DNA from: Deltaproteobacteria bacterium
GTDB taxonomy: Bacteria; Desulfobacterota; Desulfobacteria; Desulfobacterales; Desulfosarcinaceae
Direction: 5' to 3'
DNA: 64,000 nucleotides
NCBI GenBank assembly: GCA_021824175.1
Contig: JAKALP010000014.1
Location: 96,333 to 160,332, forward strand
The position numbers and the translations under genes were made by a program. Shown piece after piece: positions 18,460 to 26,716 of the stretch. A model generated the notes under the pieces. The model was not told where the DNA came from and did no database searches. It worked only from the letters and a program-made list of their open reading frames with translations. Positions within the stretch are counted from its first letter, which is position 1; every line of letters begins with the position of its first letter.

Positions 18460-19395
18460 ATGAGACCAACCTTCGCCCTATTGAGAAGTATCTCAATTTT
18501 ACTTCTTCTTTGTGCCGCCGCCGGTCCGGCCCTGGCCCAGGATCTGGGCGGCTCCGTGCTCAGGGATTATCCGGTGGCATTAACGCTCCCCAAGGGCCGC
18601 TGGGAGTTCAGCCTGGATTATCTGGCCGTGGGAGAGGTCTCGGAAAATATGGCGGATGCCAAAGGTCTGCGGCTGCTGATCGATTATGGTCTTCAGAGCC
18701 GCACCACCTTGATGTCGAGCTTTGCTTACCAGGACCTGGACTTTGAATCGGACAAATTGACGGTTCTCTCCGCCGATCTATTGCTTCATCGTAATCTGAT
18801 TCAAAACAGCGAGGGGTGGAAGCCCAAACTGGCAATCAGCGCGGGAGCCCGCTTTAATACTACATCTGGTGGAGACAGTCTTACCATGGATACCATGGCG
18901 GGTGGAATCAGTGAGCGCACCACCGTCAGTGATCTCCAAGACATCACCCCCTATGCCCGGCTGACGGCGGGTGAGATTTGGGGATGGCTTTTTCCCAACC
19001 TTTTTCTGGAATACGGCTACTCGGACATTCGCGCCAAGGCTGAATCCTCTTCCGCCGGCTCTTCCCAGGATCTTTCCCGCAATGAAAACTACATAGAGGT
19101 CGGTCTGAACCTGTTGATCAAATTTCCTTACAAGGCGCTGCTGCATTTGGAATATGACTATCTCCATTTTTATCGCGGCGATGCCCTTGACCAGGTGGAT
19201 GACAATCAAATCATCAAAGCAGATTTCAGCTTTCACTTCACTCCCTCGCTGGCCCTCACCCTGGGCGCATGCTACCAAACTCACGCGCTCAACGGCCAGA
19301 TCCCCTTTCTCTACCAGCAGTTTTCCCAGGAGAGCTTCAAGCAGGATTACCGGGGCGTTCAGGTGGGAGTGACCATCTTGTTCGGCGGCAACTAG
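18460..19395 (+). CDS. Hypothetical outer-membrane beta-barrel protein
   Basis: 311 residues with a clear signal peptide (about 1-26, cleavage after 'GPALA'). The mature part alternates polar and hydrophobic residues in strand-sized runs with aromatic residues ('RWEFSLDYLAV', 'LFLEYGYSDIRA', 'ALLHLEYDYLHF') and ends 'GVQVGVTILFGGN', typical of small outer-membrane barrels. I do not recognise a named family. It follows the OPX gene on the same strand, so a role in export or anchoring of the polysaccharide is plausible but not shown. No good ribosome site precedes the ATG. Confidence 0.7.
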   Translation: MRPTFALLRSISILLLLCAAAGPALAQDLGGSVLRDYPVALTLPKGRWEFSLDYLAVGEVSENMADAKGLRLLIDYGLQSRTTLMSSFAYQDLDFESDKLTVLSADLLLHRNLIQNSEGWKPKLAISAGARFNTTSGGDSLTMDTMAGGISERTTVSDLQDITPYARLTAGEIWGWLFPNLFLEYGYSDIRAKAESSSAGSSQDLSRNENYIEVGLNLLIKFPYKALLHLEYDYLHFYRGDALDQVDDNQIIKADFSFHFTPSLALTLGACYQTHALNGQIPFLYQQFSQESFKQDYRGVQVGVTILFGGN

Positions 19396-19426
19396 AGCGC
19401 AAGCAGAAGTAAAAGACGGGATTTTA

Positions 19427-20962
19427 ATGACGTTTCTAAAAACGATGGGAAGCCTGGGGCTGATCCTGGCGGTGCTGTGGGCCGACGCCGCGGGCGCGGT
19501 GGAGACGTTGCCGGATAGTATTCAGGCGGCCCGTGGACGCTTAGGTCTGAGCTACGAAACCGTGAATCTGCCGGCTGGCGAGCAGATGGGAATGGCGGGC
19601 GGTTATCTGCTATTTGATAAAAGCCGCTGGTTCTCCATGGGGCCGGGTTTCTACGGGGCCATGAGCGGCGAGCGCGGGGGATTCATCACCCTGGGGCTCA
19701 ACAACGAGGCCCGCTGGCCGCTGACCGATTGGCTGGCTTTTAACGTCGGCGCGTTCATTGGCGCGGGCGGGGGCCGCGATGGTTTGATGCTCACGGGCGG
19801 TGGATTGATGCTGCGCGGCCAAACCGGATTTCTAGTCAGCGCCGGTCCCTGGGGCGATTTTGGCGCCGGCGCCAGTTACGTAGCCTTTCCCTATGGCAGT
19901 ATTCATAGTGCTCAGCCCTTTATCTTCTACCAATATCCTTTCAAAGTCTGGCTGCAGGACGGCTGGTCGGCGTCGACCCTCCAAGGCAACGAAACTTTCA
20001 ACTTGCCCAGCCGTACCCATGAATTTGCCTTGGTCTACCGTCATTACGCCGTGCCTGCCGGTGTTGAAACCGATGCCGGCCAGCCGCAGCATGAAGCCAT
20101 CGAACTACTAGGCGTCGAATGGTTGATGCATCTGAATGATCTTTTCTTTCTAAAAGTTGAAACCGAAGGAGCGGCGGGCGGTCAAAGCATTGGTTATATG
20201 CAGATTCTGGCTGGTGGCGGGTTGCGTCTGGGACTGACCCGCTCAACTTCCGCCAGGCTCAGCGCCGGCTTGGGGCCGGCCGGTGGCGGCGGCGTGGACA
20301 TGGGCGGTGGGGTAATGCTGGATGCGGACCTCAGCTTGCAGCAGTATATCACGGATCATTTTTACGCCGAGGCCGGGGCCGGGTATGTCACGGCCGTAGA
20401 CGGCAATTTCAAGGCCGCCAGCCTGGCGGCTAAAATCGGCTATCGGTTTGGCCTGCCTTTCACTACCCAGACCAGCCTGCCTTTGGACGCTCTGGGAGAG
20501 TATGAGCGCCTGCCCCTGCGCTGGCGCATTGCCCATCAAACCTATTTCAAAGCCGATGATCGCTGGCGCAGTCGCAACACTGAAACCGATATCGATCTGC
20601 TGGGCTTCCAGGGAGACTGCTTTGTCAGCAAATACTTCTACCTGACCGGCCAAGCCTTTGCCGCTTATCACGGCGAAGCCGGAGCGTACATGGCCGGTTT
20701 GGTGGGCGCGGGCACCCATCTGCCCCTTGGCAAGACACCGCTCTTCGCTGATATCGAAGGTTTGTTAGGTGCAGCCGGCGGTGGCGGCGTGGATGTAGGC
20801 GGCGGCTCGGTCTGGCAGGCCAATGGCGGACTCGGTTATCAGCTCAGCCGCAGTTACAGTCTGATGGCTTCTTACGGCCGCCTGGGATCATTCAACGGCC
20901 ATGTCCAGGCCAATGTTTTGACCCTGGCCCTGGCTCATGAATTGACGCTGTTTGCGCGCTGA
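19427..20962 (+). CDS. Hypothetical Gly-rich outer-membrane protein with internal repeats
   Basis: 511 residues with a signal peptide (about 1-24, 'WADAAGA'). The mature protein is Gly- and aromatic-rich with beta-strand alternation. Two related segments, 'GPAGGGGVDMGGGVM' near residue 285 and 'GAAGGGGVDVGGGSV' near 450, suggest a duplicated module; each is followed by strands like 'FYAEAGAGYVTA' and 'YSLMASYGRLG'. The chain ends in 'ALAHELTLFAR', like a final barrel strand. No known family is recognised. It lies 31 bp after the previous barrel gene and is the last gene before a strong terminator. Confidence 0.7.
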   Translation: MTFLKTMGSLGLILAVLWADAAGAVETLPDSIQAARGRLGLSYETVNLPAGEQMGMAGGYLLFDKSRWFSMGPGFYGAMSGERGGFITLGLNNEARWPLTDWLAFNVGAFIGAGGGRDGLMLTGGGLMLRGQTGFLVSAGPWGDFGAGASYVAFPYGSIHSAQPFIFYQYPFKVWLQDGWSASTLQGNETFNLPSRTHEFALVYRHYAVPAGVETDAGQPQHEAIELLGVEWLMHLNDLFFLKVETEGAAGGQSIGYMQILAGGGLRLGLTRSTSARLSAGLGPAGGGGVDMGGGVMLDADLSLQQYITDHFYAEAGAGYVTAVDGNFKAASLAAKIGYRFGLPFTTQTSLPLDALGEYERLPLRWRIAHQTYFKADDRWRSRNTETDIDLLGFQGDCFVSKYFYLTGQAFAAYHGEAGAYMAGLVGAGTHLPLGKTPLFADIEGLLGAAGGGGVDVGGGSVWQANGGLGYQLSRSYSLMASYGRLGSFNGHVQANVLTLALAHELTLFAR

Positions 20963-20968
20963 CGGTTG

Positions 20969-21040
20969 GTCGAATGGTTGATTCATTGATTCGTTGATTG
21001 GTTGGGCGGTTGGGCGGTTAATCGGTTGATTGGTAAATGA
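20969..21040. repeat. Degenerate tandem GGTTGATTG-type repeat
   Basis: After the stop of the outer-membrane gene the sequence repeats short units such as 'GGTTGATT', 'CGTTGATTGGTTGGGCGG' and 'CGGTTGATTGG'. It is low-complexity and non-coding in appearance; on the reverse strand it reads as Asn-Gln-Pro-rich nonsense. Confidence 0.6.
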
Positions 21041-21053
21041 TGAAAAAAAATTG

Positions 21054-21087
21054 AAAAGGGCCGGTAATTCTACCGGCCCTTTTCTTT
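21054..21087. terminator. Strong bidirectional rho-independent terminator
   Basis: GGGCCGGTA (21058-21066) pairs perfectly with TACCGGCCC (21071-21079) around an ATTC loop. AAAA precedes it and TTTTCTTTT follows, so it can stop transcription from both the polysaccharide locus (+) and the sppA side (-). Confidence 0.9.
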
Positions 21088-21121
21088 TATGACCTTCTGT
21101 TTCATAAAACGACGGGCATAT

Positions 21122-21169
21122 GTAGGGTGCATTTATGCACCACATATTGGTGCGCGAAGCGCACCCTAC
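21122..21169. repeat. REP/BIME-like double hairpin element
   Basis: Outer arms GTAGGGTGC (21122-21130) and GCACCCTAC (21161-21169) are exact inverted copies. Inside lie two smaller hairpins, GGTGC-ATTTAT-GCACC (21126-21141) and GGTGCGC-GAA-GCGCACC (21149-21165). This arrangement resembles small dispersed palindromic elements found between genes in many proteobacteria. Confidence 0.7.
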
Positions 21170-21233
21170 CAAGCCGCCGCAAGGTGTCTGCGATCAAAAA
21201 TCCTAATACCTGCTCAACCAATCAACTAATCAC

Positions 21234-22220
21234 CTAATACCCCATTGCCGCCGGCCAAATGTAGTAAAAACCGGCTTCGGCGGCGGCATTCAATGGCGCC
21301 AGAATGGGCAGCATGCTCTCCAGTTCTCCCCCCTGATGCTGGATGGCCGGATTGTAAATGGTGTCTTCTTCCAATTTGTAGCGACGGTAGCAAATCACTT
21401 TGGCATCGGTCTCCATGCCGGCCAGTTCCTTGGCTTTGGCCACGGCATCATCCAGATAGCCCACCTGGTCCACCAGACCTAAGCTCTTGGCCTGGTCCGC
21501 AAGATAGACCCGCGCCGTGGATATTTGGGCTTTTTGTTCCGGGCTCAACTTGCGATGCTTCATCACCAAATCCATGAAACGGGTGGCCATGGTGTCGGTC
21601 AACTCTTGAAACAAGACCACCTCTTCTTCGGTGGGTGCGCGGTAAGGAGAGCCCATGTCCTTCTGGGCGCCGGATTTATTAACGGCCACGGAGAGACCGG
21701 CTTTTTCCATCAACCCGCTGACGCCCGGCCGCAGGAAGATCACGCCAATGGAGCCGGTGATGGTGGTGGGATGGGCTACGATGTAATCGGCCGGTAAGGA
21801 GATGTAATAGCCGCCCGAAGCCGCCACGCTCATCATGGCCACGATGATCTTAACGCCGGTGCGCTGTTTATAGGCGCTGATTTCATGGTAGAGAATATCG
21901 CTGGCGGTTACAGTCCCGCCGGGTGAATTGACCTTGAGCAGCAGGGCCTTGATATCGGGGTCCTGTTCCGCATGCTTCAGATAGGCTACGATTTGCTGCA
22001 CCATGCTGGGACGGCTTTGCAATACACCTTTCTCGGCACGGGAGGAAATGGTGCCATCCACCGAAAGCACGAGCACTTTGCCTTTGCCGGTGCCCTGCAG
22101 CACATATTCTTTCAAGGGTTCTTGCTTATCGCCGAACAGTGTCACTTTGGGAAGAGAACAACCCGTCATGAAACAAGTGCAAATTGTAAGAATAATCGCC
22201 AGCCATAAGATCTTGCGCAT
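21234..22220 (-). CDS. sppA: Signal peptide peptidase SppA (lipoprotein form)
   Basis: 328 residues; the ATG is preceded by an AAGGAG site. The N terminus has a lipobox ('CFMTGC'), so it is probably a lipoprotein. The S49 peptidase fold is clear: 'LLLKVNSPGGTVTASDIL', 'MMSVAASGGYYISLPAD', the nucleophile Ser in 'PTTITGSIGV' and the general-base Lys in 'NKSGAQKDMGSP' as in the short Bacillus-type enzyme. It degrades signal peptides left in the membrane after secretion. The length fits the single-domain type rather than the 618-residue E. coli enzyme. It lies downstream of polA on the same strand, separated by a palindromic repeat. Confidence 0.93.
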   Translation of the reverse strand: MRKILWLAIILTICTCFMTGCSLPKVTLFGDKQEPLKEYVLQGTGKGKVLVLSVDGTISSRAEKGVLQSRPSMVQQIVAYLKHAEQDPDIKALLLKVNSPGGTVTASDILYHEISAYKQRTGVKIIVAMMSVAASGGYYISLPADYIVAHPTTITGSIGVIFLRPGVSGLMEKAGLSVAVNKSGAQKDMGSPYRAPTEEEVVLFQELTDTMATRFMDLVMKHRKLSPEQKAQISTARVYLADQAKSLGLVDQVGYLDDAVAKAKELAGMETDAKVICYRRYKLEEDTIYNPAIQHQGGELESMLPILAPLNAAAEAGFYYIWPAAMGY

Positions 22221-22274
22221 AAAAAACTCCTTTTTAGTTCAATGAGAAATTTAAGCTGTTATGTTACTCTTTAC

Positions 22275-22407
22275 TTCAACGCAGAGACGCAGAGCTCCCA
22301 GAGGTGCGCAGAGGTTTAAGGCAACATTGAACATATGAACTCTGAAAAGTAGGTATGATATATATCTCCTCTGCGTTCCTCTGCGAGCTCTGCGTCTCTG
22401 CGTTGAA
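22275..22407. repeat. 133-bp palindromic repeat (MITE-like) with 40-bp arms
   Basis: Bases 22275-22314 and 22368-22407 are inverted copies with only three mismatches; the outer 23 bp match exactly. The arms consist of CGCAGAG/CTCTGCG units. The 53-bp centre is AT-rich. It occupies almost all of the gap between polA and sppA and contains no transposase. As RNA it would form a long stem between the two genes. Confidence 0.8.
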
Positions 22408-22423
22408 ATGAAAACATCGCTTT

Positions 22424-25132
22424 CTAGTGCGCTTCGGCCCAATTACTACCCCAGGCCACATTGACCTTGAGGGGCACTTTCAACGCCCAAACATTTTCCA
22501 TGACCTCCGGCACCATACTCCTGATGATCTCCAACTCTTCGGGCGGTACTTCGAAGACAATTTCATCGTGCACCGAAAGCAGCATCAGGGTTTGCAAACG
22601 CCGCTCTTTGAGGGCAGCGGCGGCCCGGATCATGGCCACCTTGATCAGGTCGGCGGCCGTGCCTTGAATAGGGGTGTTGATGGCGGTGCGCTCGGCAAAC
22701 TGGCGGATCGTCGGGTTGCCGCTGTTGATGTCAGGCAACAGACGCAAGCGGCCCAACAGGGTGCTGACCCGCTGGGTCTGGCGCGCCTGGGCGATGGTAT
22801 TCTCCATATAAGTTTTGATGCCGTTGTAGCGCTCGAAATATTGATCAATGTAGGTTTGGGCGATTTTGGCGCTGATCCCCAGTTCCCGCGACAAGCCAAA
22901 GGCGCTCATGCCATACATGATGCCGAAATTGATGGCCTTGGCCTGGCGTCGCAACTCTTCGGGCACGTGATCCAGAGGCACTTGAAATACTTCACTGGCC
23001 GTGCGGGCATGGATATCTTCATTGTGCTCAAAGGATTGAATCAAAATAGGATCATCCGCATAGTGGGCCAGGATGCGCAGTTCGATTTGGGAGTAGTCGG
23101 CCGAGAGCAAATGCCATCCCGGCCGGGCCACGAACGCCTTGCGGATCTCCCGCCCCTCTTCGGTGCGGATGGGAATGTTCTGCAAATTAGGATCGGAGCT
23201 GCTCAGGCGGCCCGTGGCGGCGACGGTCTGATTAAACGATGTGTGGATGCGCCCGGTTTGGGCGTCCACTTGTTCGAGCAAAGCATCCACATAGGTTGAT
23301 TTAAGTTTAGCCAGGGAACGGTGGCGCAGGAGAAAGGCGGGCAGTTCATGCTGTTCGGCCAATCGGGTCAATACTTCCACGTCCGTGGAGTAACCGGTCT
23401 TCTTCTTCGTCTTCTTGAAAGTGGGCAGTTGCAGCTTTTCAAAGAGAATACGCCCCAATTGTTGGGAGGATTGGATATTGAAGCGTTCTCCCGCCAGAGC
23501 GTAGATATCTTCTTCCAGGGCCTGCAGTTGTTGTTGAAAGGATTTGGACAGCTCGTGCAGTTTATCCTGATCGATGCGGATACCGGCCATCTCCATCTCC
23601 ATCAAGACCGGCACCAGGGGCATCTCCACCTGTTCGAGCAAGGGCATCAGCCCCAATTCTTCCAACTGGGGCCGCAATACTTCAAAAGCGCGCAAGGTGA
23701 TATCGGCATCTTCGCAGGAGTAAGGCACGGCCTGCTCCAGCGGCACGCGATCAAAGGTCACGGCGCCCCTGCCTTTGCCGGCCACATCGCTGAAGGTGAT
23801 ATTCTTGTGATTGAGAAAATCCAAGGCGATTTGATCCAGATTGTGGGCCCGCTTGGAGGGATTGAGCAGATAGGACATCAGCATGGTGTCGAAGCGCACG
23901 CCGGCCAGATTCACGCCATGGCGCTTGAACACGGTCCAGTCGTATTTGATGTTCTGGCCCACTTTGGCGATCTGGTCATTTTCAAGCAGGGGTTTGAGAT
24001 GTTTCAGTAGCGTTTGGCGGTCGATCTGCTCCGGCGCCCCGATATAGTTGTGGCCGCAGGGGATATAATAGGCTTCGTTGGCCCGGTCGGAAACGGAAAC
24101 GCCGACCAGTAATGCTTCCATGGGATTTTCGGAAGTGGTTTCGGTATCAATGGCAATACAGGCGCAACCCTGCAGCCGTTTGACCAGGGATTCCAGCTCT
24201 TCAATTTGCAGAACGGCGCCATACCGAACCTCGGTCTGGGGCTGGGATTGCTGGAATTCCTGCTGCAACTGCCGAAACTCCAGCTCTTGAAATAACGCGC
24301 CCAGCGCGATTGGATCAGGGGTTTGGACGGTAAGCGCCTTCATGTCAAAAGTAACCGGTGCCTGATCATTGATGGTCACCAGGCGGCGGCTCAACAGTGC
24401 TTTATCTTTATTGGCCAGCAGCTTTTCCCGCTGTTTGGACGAAGAGACTTCGTCAATACGTTCGTACAGGGCTTGAATGCTGCCAAAAGTTTGAATCAGG
24501 GCCAGGGCTGTCTTGGGACCAATGCCCGGCACGCCAGGCACGTTGTCGGTGCTGTCGCCGGACAAGCCCATCATGTCGATGATCTGGGACGCGCTGAGAC
24601 CGAAATTTTTGGCGATCTCCTCTTTGTCGATGTGATGATCCTTCATAGGGTCCCAAATGACGACATGGTCGGTGACCAGTTGCATGAAGTCCTTGTCGCC
24701 AGTGACCATCACCACATCGAAGCCCTGGGATTGAGCCAGGCGGGCATAGGTGCCGATCAGATCATCGGCCTCGAAACCAGCCATTTCAATGGCGGGCATA
24801 TTGAATCCGGCCGTTATCTTCTTGATGTAGGGCAGTTGGACCACGAGCTCCTCGGGCATGGACGGGCGGTTGGCTTTGTATTCGGCATAGAGTTCATGGC
24901 GGAAGGTTGGCCCTTTGGCATCGAAGAAGACCGCGACATAGCGCGGCGCGCGCTCCTGCATCAGCTTGATCAACATGCGGGTGTAGCCAAATACCGCATT
25001 GGTGGGCATTCCCTTGGAGTTGGTGAGACCCCGCACGGCATGAAAGGCGCGATAGATATAGGCGCTGCCATCGATGAGATATAGGACGGGACGTTTTCGT
25101 TCCTGGGAATGAGGCTCGCTGCCGGTGGTCAT
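22424..25132 (-). CDS. polA: DNA polymerase I
   Basis: 902 residues with all three domains. The 5' nuclease covers about residues 14-300 ('YLIDGSAYIYRAFHAV', 'FEADDLIGTYA', 'VTGDKDFMQLV', 'GIGPKTA'). The proofreading exonuclease at about 320-500 is intact, with 'IAIDTETTS' near 328 and 'YSCEDADITLRA'. The polymerase covers about 530-902: motif A 'DYSQIELRILAH' near 677, motif B 'RRQAKAINFGIMYGMSAFG' near 730 and motif C 'VHDEIVFEV' near 854. It fills gaps in repair and removes Okazaki primers. Several Ala-rich positions aside, nothing is missing. No strong ribosome site precedes the ATG. Confidence 0.97.
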   Translation of the reverse strand: MTTGSEPHSQERKRPVLYLIDGSAYIYRAFHAVRGLTNSKGMPTNAVFGYTRMLIKLMQERAPRYVAVFFDAKGPTFRHELYAEYKANRPSMPEELVVQLPYIKKITAGFNMPAIEMAGFEADDLIGTYARLAQSQGFDVVMVTGDKDFMQLVTDHVVIWDPMKDHHIDKEEIAKNFGLSASQIIDMMGLSGDSTDNVPGVPGIGPKTALALIQTFGSIQALYERIDEVSSSKQREKLLANKDKALLSRRLVTINDQAPVTFDMKALTVQTPDPIALGALFQELEFRQLQQEFQQSQPQTEVRYGAVLQIEELESLVKRLQGCACIAIDTETTSENPMEALLVGVSVSDRANEAYYIPCGHNYIGAPEQIDRQTLLKHLKPLLENDQIAKVGQNIKYDWTVFKRHGVNLAGVRFDTMLMSYLLNPSKRAHNLDQIALDFLNHKNITFSDVAGKGRGAVTFDRVPLEQAVPYSCEDADITLRAFEVLRPQLEELGLMPLLEQVEMPLVPVLMEMEMAGIRIDQDKLHELSKSFQQQLQALEEDIYALAGERFNIQSSQQLGRILFEKLQLPTFKKTKKKTGYSTDVEVLTRLAEQHELPAFLLRHRSLAKLKSTYVDALLEQVDAQTGRIHTSFNQTVAATGRLSSSDPNLQNIPIRTEEGREIRKAFVARPGWHLLSADYSQIELRILAHYADDPILIQSFEHNEDIHARTASEVFQVPLDHVPEELRRQAKAINFGIMYGMSAFGLSRELGISAKIAQTYIDQYFERYNGIKTYMENTIAQARQTQRVSTLLGRLRLLPDINSGNPTIRQFAERTAINTPIQGTAADLIKVAMIRAAAALKERRLQTLMLLSVHDEIVFEVPPEELEIIRSMVPEVMENVWALKVPLKVNVAWGSNWAEAH

Positions 25133-25376
25133 GGAATGCTCGCTTTATGAAAGAGTTGAGGAGATACAGGCGAACCGGGCATTTGGCCTGCCTTGACAGC
25201 CAAACGGGTTTGACTTAAGTTCGGGCCGCTGCTCCGCCAGGAGATCCTGATACCGCCGTTTCCATATTATATTCAAGGTGATAAGCGGTATTGGCGAGAT
25301 AGCTGAACAGAGCGGTAACGCAATGGGACATGCAATACCATGGTTGGCTGGAAACGACAAGAATAGACCTCTCTAA

Positions 25377-25622
25377 ATGCCCTCGGATGCTTTTATGCCT
25401 GAATCCGTTCCCCCAAAGCCACCCCGGCAACGACGCTGGCGCCGACCGGCCCAGCAGCAATGCCACTGCTGCGGACAGCTCCACACCTTTTGCTGGCGCT
25501 GCCGTTGCGGTTTTGAAATCTGTCAGGGGTGCATGCAGGAAAATTTTTGGGGCCTGTCGTGCAACGGCATCACCTGGCAATGCCCCGATTGCGGGCAACT
25601 CAATGGTTTGGGCAATCAATAA
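25377..25622 (+). CDS. Small Cys-rich zinc-ribbon protein
   Basis: 81 residues. After a basic, Pro-rich start, residues 28-77 contain eleven cysteines arranged as C-x-C-C, C-x2-C-x-C, C-x2-C, a lone C and C-x2-C ('CHCCGQ', 'CWRCRCGFEICQGC', 'CPDCGQ'). This is a double treble-clef or zinc-ribbon pattern able to bind two or more zinc ions. It is divergent from polA. No clear ribosome site is visible before ATG 25377, but the Cys pairing is hard to explain by chance. The function is unknown; nucleic-acid or protein binding is a guess. Confidence 0.6.
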   Translation: MPSDAFMPESVPPKPPRQRRWRRPAQQQCHCCGQLHTFCWRCRCGFEICQGCMQENFWGLSCNGITWQCPDCGQLNGLGNQ

Positions 25623-25821
25623 CCGCCAGGGCTCTTCTTCTAATCAAGAAATTTTTGATAACAGCCGATGTTATGACGGAAGTCCTTGAGAAGACGGCTG
25701 AAATATCATATTTATGAATATATGGGGCAAAGAATGAAATGCTCGCGATGGCCGTTGAGGCCAGGGATGATGCTGAACCGGTGCTCAAAGCTGATTCATG
25801 GGCGGTAATGGAGATCAAACC

Positions 25822-26706
25822 ATGGCCTCAATCAAAACAATGAATTTCGATCATCTGATCGGGCAAACGGTCGGCACGGCCCGGTTACTGAATAAGCTCG
25901 ACAGCGGCGCCATGTCCGTTGTTTTCGTGGCCTATCAGCAAACTCTCAAACGTCAAATTGCGGTCAAAATCCTCCCCAAGGCGTTGTTGACGCCGCGTAT
26001 GGCCGATCTGTTTCAGCAAGAGGCCGAGGCAGCCGCGTTTCTTTCCCATCCCTGCATCATTCCCGTTTACGAAATCGGTGAAACAGATGAATTTCTATTT
26101 TTTACCATGCAGTTGATCAAGGGCAAGGCCCTGGCCCACTATATCCGCCTGGCGCGCCACAATGTGGTGCCTTCCAAGCGCATGATGCCGGTGGATACCA
26201 GCATCAAACTCATAATTCAAATACTCGATGCCTTAGACTACGCCAACCGTCTGGGCATCGTGCACCGCGATATCAAACCGCGCAATATTCTCATCGAGGG
26301 CCATTCCAAAAGACCGATCATCACCGATTTCGGCGTGGCCCGCTCCTATGGCGGCGCGGACAAGGACCAACGCATTCTGGTGGGGACCCCGACCTACATG
26401 GCCCCCGAGCAAATAGTATCCGGCATCGTGGATGGACGCGCCGATGTGTACGCCACGGGCGTCGTGTTGCTGGAAATGCTTTGCGGCGGGCTGCCCTATC
26501 CGCCCTATGATTCAGCCGTCAAACTGCTCAAAATCAAATTGCGGTTGCAGGATCGTTTGTTCAGCCAAACCCCCTCCCAGATGAATCCGGCGGTGGACAG
26601 CGAGCTGAATGATATCGTGCTCAAAGCGGTGGCATATAATAAAGATCAGCGCTTTCAGTCCTGCGGAGAATTTGCCCGGGCTCTGGAAGCCTATATGGCC
26701 AAATAA
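25822..26706 (+). CDS. Soluble serine/threonine protein kinase
   Basis: 294 residues from ATG 25822, which has GGAG 8 bp upstream; an in-frame ATG at 25798 would add eight residues. It is a bare kinase domain: Gly-loop 'LDSGAMSVVFVAY', catalytic Lys in 'IAVKILPK' near residue 49, 'HRDIKPRN' (H148, R149, D150), 'TDFGVARSYG' (D169) and 'GTPTYMAPEQIV'. There is no transmembrane helix or PASTA/WD repeat, so it acts in the cytoplasm. The next gene starts 10 bp after its stop and encodes a Gly-rich protein with a degenerate GGDEF domain, a likely partner or substrate. Confidence 0.92.
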   Translation: MASIKTMNFDHLIGQTVGTARLLNKLDSGAMSVVFVAYQQTLKRQIAVKILPKALLTPRMADLFQQEAEAAAFLSHPCIIPVYEIGETDEFLFFTMQLIKGKALAHYIRLARHNVVPSKRMMPVDTSIKLIIQILDALDYANRLGIVHRDIKPRNILIEGHSKRPIITDFGVARSYGGADKDQRILVGTPTYMAPEQIVSGIVDGRADVYATGVVLLEMLCGGLPYPPYDSAVKLLKIKLRLQDRLFSQTPSQMNPAVDSELNDIVLKAVAYNKDQRFQSCGEFARALEAYMAK

Positions 26707-26716
26707 CGGAAGCAAT

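Noticed and set aside
22427..23299. A long + strand frame opposite polA
   Set aside because: Antisense to the polymerase domain; Gly/His/Asp-rich shadow composition.
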